IMG/VR virus record: IMGVR_UViG_3300049218_000114
Span: 1-33,649 of that record
From: a virus
Direction: 5' to 3' (one strand)
Length of the DNA: 33,649 nt
Part shown: in pieces, positions 1-6,090 of the stretch
Layout of the letters: every line of letters begins with the position of its first letter
Position numbering within the stretch: position 1 is the first letter of the stretch
Translations under genes and position numbers: made by a program
The notes under the pieces: generated by a model
Databases searched by the model: none
What the model saw: only the letters and a program-made list of their open reading frames with translations
Told to the model about the DNA's origin: nothing

Positions 1-116
1 GCCGGGCAATGCGCCGCCGCCGCCGCCGCCGAGCTGAATTTTTCCCCCGCCGGAAATTTTGCCCCGCTCGCCACCGCCATCACCGGCACAAACACCGCCA
101 AAACCACCCACCGCAT
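1..116 (-). CDS. Host secreted small protein, 5' part (runs off the window)
   Basis: Read on the minus strand, an ATG at 116 opens a frame that stays open to the window edge. It encodes a typical signal peptide: MRW, a hydrophobic core VVLAVFVPVMAVA, then a small-residue cleavage region near ASG-AK. A mature segment with six alanines (the GCC run at 11-30) follows, ending HCPG at the edge. A GGGGGG tract 5 nt before the ATG could serve as ribosome-binding site. The HCPG ending after a lysine/glycine-rich start resembles small secreted alphaproteobacterial proteins with a CPGDTVVW-type motif, but only the first two residues or so of such a motif would be visible, so the family is a guess. It lies outside the prophage end; the insertion falls 11 nt upstream of the start, so its native promoter is probably displaced. 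Confidence 0.5.
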   Translation of the reverse strand, partial: MRWVVLAVFVPVMAVASGAKFPAGEKFSSAAAAAAHCP

Positions 117-127
117 GGCAACCCCCC

Positions 128-134
128 TGTAGCG
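128..134. other. Putative prophage right terminus (attR side, TGTA...)
   Basis: Sequence character changes here: GC-rich coding-like DNA to the left, A/T-tract DNA to the right. Mu-family genomes begin and end with TG...CA, and reading inward from 128 the sequence is TGTAGCG followed at once by two 21-bp direct repeats. The five bases just outside (123-127, CCCCC) would be the 5-bp target duplication. The other end is not in the window, so the duplication cannot be confirmed. All phage genes point towards this end, as expected for the Mu right end. Confidence 0.6.
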
Positions 135-176
135 TGCCACCAAAAATTTGAAAAATGACACCAAATTTTTGAATTT
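135..176. repeat. Two abutting 21-bp direct repeats, likely transposase-binding sites at the phage end
   Basis: Positions 135-155 and 156-176 are head-to-tail copies matching at 15 of 21 positions, sharing TG-CACCAAA and TTTGAA blocks. In Mu the right end carries abutting 22-bp MuA sites R1 and R2 starting a few bases inside the terminus; the geometry here (first copy 7 nt inside the putative TG end, 21-bp period, abutting) is very similar, although the base sequence is unlike Mu's. I infer these are the binding sites of this phage's A transposase, whose gene is outside the window. Confidence 0.55.
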
Positions 177-322
177 CCGAAAATCCGCACGAATCACTAA
201 CCCACATCACCCCCGCCAGCTAACATAACAACCTGAAATCCCGAAATCTGGCCGCTTTACAGGGGATCAAAGCGCCCTCTAAACCCCCTCAAACCGGCGC
301 CTTAAAACCACCCTTAGCGCCC
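177..322. other. Non-coding stretch between truncated transposase and phage end
   Basis: No supportable gene. Just after the transposase stop (minus strand) there are several GGGCGCT repeats at 260-325, and an inverted repeat CGCTTT/AAAGCG with a 10-nt loop at 253-274. That hairpin has no U-tract, so I do not call it a terminator. Confidence 0.5.
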
Positions 323-955
323 TCAGCGCCCGCTAATCAGCAGCTCGGTGCGCTTCGTGTTGATCATTTGCCGCGCCAGCGCCTCAAGATCAGTGCCGGT
401 CATTTTCGCTGCGTCCACAGCTTTGACCTTAACCCGGCCGCCGCGCTCCACTGCTCCGACAACGGAAGTCTTGCTAGTACCGCGCCCACGAGACTTCGGG
501 TCGTTATCATCCTTGCGATTAGTCCGGCGCGGCTTGCCGCCAACATACGCCTCATCCATTTCCACGAGACCGGACAACAACGCGCCATCATCCACAAGCG
601 CGGCGCGAATCCGGTGCATCATCGACCAGACCGTAGGCCGCCGCATTTCCAGATCGCGCGCCGCCTGCATCGCGGAAAGCCCTTTTTTGGCGTTAAGCAT
701 CAGGGAAATCAGCAAAAACCACCGCTGCAAATCAATGTGGCTGTTATGGAAAATCGTGCCAACGGTGGCGGAAAAGGATCGTTCGCATGACCAACATTGC
801 AGCCGATCAAGCTGCGATTTTTCCGCCTTGCGCGCCACTGTATCGGCACCGCAGGCGGGACAGTGAATGCCATTTGGCCAGCGCACTTGCTCCAAATGAG
901 CAATCGCCGCCCCCCTGTCCGGGAAGCGGCGATAAATCTCTACCAATGATGCCAT
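323..955 (-). pseudogene. IS1595-family (ISXO2-like) transposase, C-terminally truncated
   Basis: The 210-residue product begins with the family's N-terminal zinc ribbon (C32-x2-C35 and C54-x2-C57), continues through the helical region around LQRWFLLISLMLNAKKGLSA, and enters the DDE-type nuclease domain at VEMDEAYVGGK, where D134 is the first catalytic aspartate. It stops at LLISGR. Family members run to about 300 residues and carry further acidic/histidine catalytic residues after this point; none is present and no other frame continues the match. It is therefore almost certainly inactive for transposition. ATG at 955 follows the previous gene's stop by 3 nt, so it is co-transcribed with the two genes upstream. 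I could not find inverted terminal repeats. Confidence 0.8.
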
Positions 956-958
956 GGC

Positions 959-1171
959 TTAACCTCTGTTTATTCGAGCGTTTGGGAGCTTACGGGCCAA
1001 TTCTCGCGCCAGCGGGGCGTCTGCCTCGTGTAATTCAGCCCATAAGCGGACGATCCGTGCCACAAGTTCTGGTAATTCGGTCGGCTCAGGGACGCGGATC
1101 ACATTCGCGCTGAGGCTTTGGAGGCGGTCGCCGGGTCTATCCCGGCGACTTCTGTTCGGGTGATTTGTCAC
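959..1171 (-). CDS. Hypothetical protein, 70 aa, right-end cassette
   Basis: GTG start at 1171 overlaps the stop of the upstream gene (GTGA), so the two are translationally coupled. The product is highly charged, with an Arg-rich N-terminus and a helical middle (LPELVARIVRLWAELHEADA). No family recognised, no signal peptide and no membrane segment. It lies between the 124-aa unknown and the truncated transposase, downstream of a strong sigma-70-like promoter, so it may be expressed in the lysogen. An Arg-rich, helix-forming small protein could bind nucleic acid or a protein partner, but nothing in the sequence decides this. Confidence 0.55.
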   Translation of the reverse strand: MTNHPNRSRRDRPGDRLQSLSANVIRVPEPTELPELVARIVRLWAELHEADAPLARELARKLPNARINRG

Positions 1172-1542
1172 TCGTCCTCTTTGCTCGCCGCGACAAAGGC
1201 CCGCGCCTCATCAATCATGCTGTTAATGTCGGGGCCGTAGCCGTTCGGCGCAGGGCCGACATGGGCATACATTTCGACCACGTATGCGTAAAACAATGCG
1301 ATGTTTTCGGCGCGAGCCTGAGCGACCTGGCTCTTGATCCAGTTCGGATGCTGGCCTTCTGTGCTACAGAAAACCTTGAACGCCGCGCCTTCAACGCAAT
1401 CCGGCGTGCCGTCGAGTTCCAGATAGACGTTAAGGTGCTTCTGTGTTTTTGCGTAAATGCGGAGTTTGTCGCTCTTCTGCCAAACACTCGCCTTGATTCC
1501 GAGTTCGCCCGCGAGGGCGATGATGTCGGTTACTGTCGTCAT
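1168..1542 (-). CDS. Hypothetical protein, 124 aa, first gene of the right-end cassette
   Basis: ATG at 1542 has a GGAG ribosome-binding site 7 nt upstream. The product looks like a compact alpha/beta cytoplasmic protein: an N-terminal helix (TDIIALAGELGIKASVW), strands around KLRIYAKTQ and LNVYLELDG, then an Asn/Trp-containing helix (NWIKSQVAQARAENIALFYAYVVEMYAHV) and an acidic tail. It has no transmembrane segment or signal peptide and I recognise no family. It is the first gene after the 1603-1631 promoter and overlaps the next gene by 4 bp. Its position at the phage right end with its own promoter is typical of a moron (a lysogen-expressed cargo gene), for example immunity or exclusion, but function is unknown. 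Confidence 0.65.
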   Translation of the reverse strand: MTTVTDIIALAGELGIKASVWQKSDKLRIYAKTQKHLNVYLELDGTPDCVEGAAFKVFCSTEGQHPNWIKSQVAQARAENIALFYAYVVEMYAHVGPAPNGYGPDINSMIDEARAFVAASKEDE

Positions 1543-1602
1543 GGTCTGTCTCCGCCCCTGATCCCCGAGGCGCGGGCTGAACTAAACCGGCTCAGTGATA
1601 TG

Positions 1603-1631
1603 GATATAGAGGATCAACAGATAGATGTCAA
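1603..1631 (-). promoter_or_regulatory. Near-consensus sigma-70 promoter of the right-end cassette
   Basis: On the minus strand, TTGACA (1631-1626) and TATATC (1608-1603) are separated by exactly 17 bp. Transcription would start near 1596, giving a leader of about 55 nt before the 124-aa gene. It is the only near-perfect housekeeping promoter I found in the window, and it lies in a locally AT-richer patch. It would not need a phage activator, so the cassette may be transcribed in the lysogen. Confidence 0.65.
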
Positions 1632-1771
1632 GCCTTAAAACGTACAATTCCGTAGCATTCATGCGCCACCCCCCCGAGCCGCGCGATGATTCGCGGCGCC
1701 AGCCGCCGCTTGCCGCCCAGGTATGGTGCGGCCGGCTTCACCGGCGCCGCTGGTGCCAATATAGACTCCAC
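1628..1771 (-). pseudogene. Phage DNA adenine methyltransferase (D12/Dam class), N-terminal remnant
   Basis: A GTG at 1771, preceded by GAGGGG, opens a frame with VKPAAPYLGGKRRLAPRIIA, the N-terminal substrate/AdoMet-binding segment of D12-class N6-adenine methylases (GGKR is the conserved core). Homologues next show a histidine/tyrosine pair and then the AdoMet motif EPFVGxGG. Here the frame reaches GGVAHECY and then diverges into GIVRFKA and stops, so the AdoMet motif and the catalytic DPPY are missing. The break falls near 1651, just before the cassette promoter. Mu-like phages often carry a DNA-modification gene at this end; here the incoming cassette appears to have beheaded it. Confidence 0.6.
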
Positions 1772-1891
1772 CGTAATAATCCCCTCAGATACGCCCGCCT
1801 CCGGCCGGAGGTGCGGGGCCGTTAATCCGGTGCGGGCTACAACCCCGCGGCTTGAGCTGTTCCACCAGCTCAACCCCCGCGCTCGGCGGCC
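1772..1891. other. Intergenic hairpin cluster behind the esterase gene
   Basis: Reading the minus strand after the esterase stop: a perfect 8-bp inverted repeat with a 6-nt loop at 1852-1873 (TTGAGCTG...CAGCTCAA), a GCGGG/CCCGC hairpin just after it, and a perfect 14-bp palindrome CCTCCGGCCGGAGG at 1798-1811. None is followed by a U-tract. They may mark the 3' end of the late tail transcript (processing or factor-dependent termination). Confidence 0.4.
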
Positions 1892-3268
1892 TTACGAAAG
1901 CGCAATCCCAAACGTCGCGGACGCGCTTGAACCCGAACCCGTGATCGTCATCGGCGAGCAGATCGGATAATTCCCGTTCCACGCCGCACCCGCCACACTC
2001 GGCAGCGTCATCCCCTCGGCCGCCAGCACCGTCGCAAAATTATCCGTCACCGCGCACCCCCGCCCAATCGGCTGCAAAGGCTGCGCCGCGTTTGCGGCAC
2101 CCTGCGGGTAAAACAGCGTGCACGATGCCGCCGGATTCACTGGCGCGGAGGCCAGCGTGATCTCGATATGCGTTGCATCCACCCGCGCGCACGCCGTCGC
2201 CTGAATCTGCGTCGACGGCGCCCCGGCCGTGCCGCCATCCATGACCGAAAAACCAACCCCTTGTGACGCCAGCAGCGGCACAATCAGATCGTTCCCCGCG
2301 TCGTGTTGAATCGTGCACGTCACCGTCGCGCCCGACAGATGCGCCGCGACGATTTTCGGCCCAATCCCAGCCCCAAGAACAGATGGTATATTCCCGGCCG
2401 GCAATCCCTGGCTCGCCGCGATAATCCGCGCAAACGCCAGGCTGGACCGCCCCGCGAAAATCAAATTCGTGGTGTTATCCACATGCCCGTAAAGGATGCT
2501 CGTGCCGGCCGTCACCAGCCCGGTGGAAGAATTCCAGTTGTCGCCGCGCGTTATGTCATCGCCAGTCTGCTGCAACCCCCACACCATGTTATTCGCCGGG
2601 TCCGCCGCAAGCTCTGCCCAAGCCTCGCGCACCATGGCGTAGCCTTGCGAGCTGCCATACGTCACGCCAAAAATCAAAATCGGTAGCTGCGCCGCCGTCT
2701 TCCCAAATGCTGCGCGAATCTGCGCAAAATCATTCTGGAGCGCGGCCTTATAGACGGGCTTGTCACCGTAACCGAAACCGCCGATCCCGGCATACCCGGT
2801 CCCAGCAAACAAACTGTCCGCCTCACCCCAATCCACCAGCATCCCCAGCGTCGCGGCCTTCTGCCCGCTTGTCAGGGCGTTGATCGCGGCCATCATCGCC
2901 GCACCTTCCCCCGAATAAACCGCCGCCTGCGCCGCCCCCACAGTGTCAGCCGTGTACGTCAGATAACTCCCATACCCGCTTATCCCGCAGTAAACGGCGG
3001 TCCCTTCAACGCAGGACGCCATCTGCCCGGTAATCGCCGGCGTACCCGCACCGCCCAACCACGCCGAAACGCATTCCGCCTGCAACAGCGCAGCACCATC
3101 CGAGAAGGTGAAGAAATTGGAGTTACTCTGCCCGTGCTGAAACAACGCAATCTCGCTCAGCCCACTCGGCTCAATAATTCCGCCGCCGCCCATCGACGTG
3201 GTGCCCAGCAGCAACAACCGCCCGCCCGCCAGAAGCCCCTTTCCGCCAGCCGTCAAAATCGCTGTCAT
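1892..3268 (-). CDS. Putative SGNH-type carbohydrate esterase of the tail tip
   Basis: The 458-aa product has a Gly-rich N-terminus, then ALFQHGQSNS, the block-I motif of SGNH/sialate-O-acetylesterase-type hydrolases (S48 the candidate nucleophile). An alpha/beta segment follows with KTAAQLPILIFGVTYGSS and MVREAWAELAA. Where the family usually has DxxH near the C-terminal side, the best candidate is VDNTTNLIFAGRSS (about residues 265-280), with Asn in place of His, so the triad is uncertain. The last 150 residues are beta-rich and Thr/Ala-rich. ATG at 3268 shares one base with the fibre's stop. Deacetylation of host surface polysaccharide during adsorption fits its place among tail-fibre genes. 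Activity is inference. Confidence 0.55.
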   Translation of the reverse strand: MTAILTAGGKGLLAGGRLLLLGTTSMGGGGIIEPSGLSEIALFQHGQSNSNFFTFSDGAALLQAECVSAWLGGAGTPAITGQMASCVEGTAVYCGISGYGSYLTYTADTVGAAQAAVYSGEGAAMMAAINALTSGQKAATLGMLVDWGEADSLFAGTGYAGIGGFGYGDKPVYKAALQNDFAQIRAAFGKTAAQLPILIFGVTYGSSQGYAMVREAWAELAADPANNMVWGLQQTGDDITRGDNWNSSTGLVTAGTSILYGHVDNTTNLIFAGRSSLAFARIIAASQGLPAGNIPSVLGAGIGPKIVAAHLSGATVTCTIQHDAGNDLIVPLLASQGVGFSVMDGGTAGAPSTQIQATACARVDATHIEITLASAPVNPAASCTLFYPQGAANAAQPLQPIGRGCAVTDNFATVLAAEGMTLPSVAGAAWNGNYPICSPMTITGSGSSASATFGIALS

Positions 3269-5457
3269 CAGGTCACCGTCACCGCCTGGCTGACAAACAC
3301 GCCCATCAGCGTCCCCGTGCCACCTGGGCCAGAGTAAATCGCCAATTTCCCGTAGAAGGTGCCAGCCGCCGCCGGTGCAACGCCTGGGTTAAATGAAAAC
3401 ACCACACCGCCTGGCGTCCCGGCTGATGTGTTTACCGTGCCGGACGCAACGCTCCCAGCACTCGACGATGTGTTGCTGGCGGACGTGTCAAACCAGAACA
3501 CCGCCGATTCCACGCTCCCGCTATTGGTGCCGCCAAAGTACAGACCCGGCTGAACTTCCGCGCCATGCGCCACCGGCGTTCCGAGGTTTACATCCCCCGC
3601 GCTCCACGGCGAGAATGATAGGCCAGACCCGGCATCAGCGCCCGAAGACGGGCCGGAGCCGCTGATATACGTCCAGGTCAATGCCGAGCCAGGCGCAGCG
3701 CCCACCGTCACCGCCCCGCTCACCGCCGTCACCGCCGTATCCGCCGTCAGCTCCGCCCAGAGGTAGAACGTTCCGGCGGCCGAAGGTGTGAGTGAAGCCG
3801 TCCACCCCGTGCCGCTCACCGTCGCCGCCGTCCAGCTCGTCGGCGCCACCGTGGCGCTGCTGGAAAGCCCCACATTCACCGCCGCCCCGCTCGGCGCCAG
3901 CGTGCCAGCCAGGTTCAACGCCGTGCCCACCGTGCCCGTGCTGGGCGGCGAGGTAATCGTCACCGCCGAAGCCGTAACGGTAATCACCCCGCTCACCGCG
4001 GTGATCGCCGAATTGCCCGTCTGCTCTGCCCACAAATAGAACGTCCCGGCCGCGCTCGGTGTAACCGAACCGCTCCACGTCCCGCTTGTAACCGTCGCCG
4101 CCGTCCAGCTGCTCGGCGGCACCGTCGCACTGCTGGAAAGCCCAATCTGCACTGCCGTGCCGCTCGGCGATACCGTGCCGCTGGCGGAAAGCCCAAAGCC
4201 GGTAGAACCACTGGACGGCGCGGAGGTAATCGCCACCGCCGCCGTATAAACGCTCACCGCCCCGCTCACCGCCTGCACCGCGGTATTTGCCGTCTGCCGC
4301 GCCCAAACATAATAAGTCCCGGCCGTGCCCTCGGTAATCGAGGCCGTGAACCCGGTCCCGCTCACCGTCGCGGCCGCCCAGCCGGTGGAAGGCGCCGCGG
4401 TGGCCGAATTGCCAATCGCCACCTGCACCGCCGTGCCGGATGGCCCCACGGACCCCACAATCCCAATCGCCGCCCCCACTGCGTAGCTGTTCGCCACCGT
4501 GCCCACAGACAAGCCGGAGCCGGTCAACGCCCCCGCCCCGCCACTGATGCTGGCATAATACCCATTCCCGCCCGAATAGGTGTAGCTGGTCAATTCCGCG
4601 CCCTGGCCTACAGGAATCGTCTGCACCCCGCTGGACGTAACAATCCCGCCCCCCAGCGTCACCACGCCGGACGAAAGATTGAGTATCTGGCACGTCAGCC
4701 CGGACCCCAGAAACGTCACCGGCGGCGATATCGTCACCGGCTGCGAGCAGATCAAAATCTTGTCGTTATGGACTGACCCATCCAGCGCCAGATTCGCCGT
4801 CACCTCAATCACGCCAGTCCGCAGCTGCGGCACCTGCGTCGCAAAATACGTCCACATGGCTGACAGTGTCTGCAACAACGCCGCGCCACCCTGCAACGTA
4901 ATCACCGTATCCGTCGCGGCCGCCGCCGCGGCAGCACTCAGCGCCGAAACATTGGTGCCGACGTCCGAAAGAAAATTAGAAACCTCAATCTGCGCCGGCG
5001 TCCCGCCAATCACCGCGACGATAAAATCCGTCAGCGCCATCGACGAATCCTGCGGCAGCGAAACAAGGTTCGCGGCGCTCCCCGCCGGCCCCTGCGCGCC
5101 CGTCGCACCCGCGGCGCCCGTCGCACCAGCCGGCCCCTGCGCGCCGGCAGCCCCCGCCGGCCCTACCAGCGAAAGCCCGGTCGAGGGCCAGGCGCCCCCC
5201 GTCTTCGGCCCAAAAAACACCACCGAGCCGCCATTAACCTCGAAATAAAAATCGCCGTTATTCCCGGTCGACTCGCTCGGCGGCGTCACCCCGCTCCAGA
5301 TCGTCGCCCCGGCACTCGCCGTCGCCATCGCGATCAGCGCCGAAATCAGCACCGCGCCGTTCTTCAGCCCGGTGCCGGCGGCCGGGTCCATCACCGGTAT
5401 CAGCATCCGCCCCGCCGGCTGGAATTGCGTCAGCGCTGATATCGGGTCCGAGGCCAT
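3268..5457 (-). CDS. Large tail fibre with collagen-like stretch and three Ig-like repeats
   Basis: 729 residues. The N-terminal 100 residues probably attach to the baseplate. Residues about 99-127 are a Gly-x-y collagen-like run (GPAGAAGAQGPAGATG...), which would trimerise. A helical/beta linker follows, then from about residue 312 three similar modules of roughly 90 residues, each with SGTAVQ/SGAAVN, SSATV-PSSWTAATV and AAGTFYLWAE signatures, likely Ig-like beta sandwiches. The C-terminal 140 residues (from ALTWTYISG) look like a distinct head domain, FSPWSAGDVNLGTP to the end, probably the receptor-binding part. The gene has no chaperone gene next to it, but is directly followed by the putative esterase. 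It is the longest protein in the window. Confidence 0.75.
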   Translation of the reverse strand: MASDPISALTQFQPAGRMLIPVMDPAAGTGLKNGAVLISALIAMATASAGATIWSGVTPPSESTGNNGDFYFEVNGGSVVFFGPKTGGAWPSTGLSLVGPAGAAGAQGPAGATGAAGATGAQGPAGSAANLVSLPQDSSMALTDFIVAVIGGTPAQIEVSNFLSDVGTNVSALSAAAAAAATDTVITLQGGAALLQTLSAMWTYFATQVPQLRTGVIEVTANLALDGSVHNDKILICSQPVTISPPVTFLGSGLTCQILNLSSGVVTLGGGIVTSSGVQTIPVGQGAELTSYTYSGGNGYYASISGGAGALTGSGLSVGTVANSYAVGAAIGIVGSVGPSGTAVQVAIGNSATAAPSTGWAAATVSGTGFTASITEGTAGTYYVWARQTANTAVQAVSGAVSVYTAAVAITSAPSSGSTGFGLSASGTVSPSGTAVQIGLSSSATVPPSSWTAATVTSGTWSGSVTPSAAGTFYLWAEQTGNSAITAVSGVITVTASAVTITSPPSTGTVGTALNLAGTLAPSGAAVNVGLSSSATVAPTSWTAATVSGTGWTASLTPSAAGTFYLWAELTADTAVTAVSGAVTVGAAPGSALTWTYISGSGPSSGADAGSGLSFSPWSAGDVNLGTPVAHGAEVQPGLYFGGTNSGSVESAVFWFDTSASNTSSSAGSVASGTVNTSAGTPGGVVFSFNPGVAPAAAGTFYGKLAIYSGPGGTGTLMGVFVSQAVTVT
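3697..4515 (-). repeat. Three tandem ~270-bp repeats inside the tail fibre gene
   Basis: Three consecutive units of about 270 bp (roughly 4515-4241, 4240-3968 and 3967-3697) encode the Ig-like modules. Blocks for SGAVTV/SGVITV and TSWTAATV are nearly identical between the second and third units, while the first unit is the most diverged (YYVWARQT instead of FYLWAE). Such repeats can gain or lose units by recombination and change fibre length. Confidence 0.75.
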
Positions 5458-5458
5458 C

Positions 5459-5743
5459 TTATTGCTCCATCAGGAGCACGCCGGCCCCGTCTTCCAGCAG
5501 CAACACGCCGCCGGCATCCTCAAGTCCAAAAGCGCACTGCCCTGGCGGCGCGGTAAACTGCACCCAGGTCAAAACCCCATTCACGTCCTGTAAATCCCAC
5601 GTCTGCCCAGGGCTGGACGCCAGCGGATAAACCGGTACCCCGGCCGGCAATGTCACGCCACCGCTCGCCACGATACTCACGCTCGGCCCCAGATCGTTCT
5701 GGGTAACGCTGACACTCGCGGGCAGGGAAATCGTCCCGCTCAC
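5459..5743 (-). CDS. Small tail-associated protein with C-terminal LEDG repeats
   Basis: GTG at 5743 overlaps the previous stop (GTGA) and the stop is 1 nt before the fibre start, so it is coupled to both. The 94-aa product is beta-rich, begins SGTISLPASVSVTQNDLGPS, and ends with two copies of a short unit, LEDAGGVLL and LEDGAGVLL, then MEQ. Family unknown; the context (between the 116-aa tail protein and the fibre) suggests a minor tail or fibre-attachment protein. Confidence 0.6.
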   Translation of the reverse strand: MSGTISLPASVSVTQNDLGPSVSIVASGGVTLPAGVPVYPLASSPGQTWDLQDVNGVLTWVQFTAPPGQCAFGLEDAGGVLLLEDGAGVLLMEQ

Positions 5744-6090
5744 GACGCCACCGGATCAAACGGCGCCGGGCCAGGCAGCAGTTGCGTTATCGCATGGTCG
5801 ACATAAATCCCGACGGTCTGCGAAAGGCTCTGCGGCCCACCCGCCGGCTGCACCAGGACATCCATGCGCAACAGCCCCTCCGGCCAGGCGGAGGTATCCT
5901 GCACGTAAAGCGAAGCCAGCCCCGGCGTCATCGTCGCCAACGGCGTCACCGTCGCCACCAAATTCTCCTCCGCATCCCGCACATGCGCCAGCAGCGTCAC
6001 GCCAGAAAGCCCATAGGCGCTGCCATCCGCATTCGAAAATGCCAGGGTGAGAGAAAGCGTCGCCCCGCGCTTGATGCGAACGGCGCTCAT
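5740..6090 (-). CDS. Tail-associated beta-sandwich protein, 116 aa (unknown family)
   Basis: Start chosen at ATG 6090, which overlaps the fibre stop in an ATGA; the longer reading to 6111 lies inside the upstream gene. The product has alternating strands (KRGATLSLTLAFSNADGSAY, VTLLAHVRDAEENLVATVT, LLRMDVLVQPAGG) typical of a small beta-sandwich, and no membrane or signal segment. Similar short proteins sit between the fibre and downstream host-range genes in many Mu-like and P2-like tails. Function is not known; a structural role at the tail tip is inferred from position. Confidence 0.6.
   Translation of the reverse strand: MSAVRIKRGATLSLTLAFSNADGSAYGLSGVTLLAHVRDAEENLVATVTPLATMTPGLASLYVQDTSAWPEGLLRMDVLVQPAGGPQSLSQTVGIYVDHAITQLLPGPAPFDPVAS

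Noticed and set aside
11-30. GCC run as a microsatellite or CRISPR-like repeat
   Set aside because: It encodes six alanines in the frame of the host signal-peptide gene; no spacers.
253-274. Inverted repeat CGCTTT/AAAGCG as the cassette terminator
   Set aside because: Six base pairs, 10-nt loop and no U-tract on either strand; not enough for an intrinsic terminator.
323-1631. Intact IS1595 insertion sequence
   Set aside because: No terminal inverted repeats found at either boundary and the transposase lacks most catalytic residues.
1165-1638. 157-codon plus-strand frame over the right-end cassette
   Set aside because: Opposite the 124-aa gene, which has a ribosome-binding site, a promoter and a coupled downstream gene; the plus frame has none.
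3635-4693. 352-codon Gly/Asp-rich minus-strand frame inside the tail fibre
   Set aside because: It is the alternate frame of the Ig-like repeats, so it inherits their periodicity; the main frame has the coherent protein.
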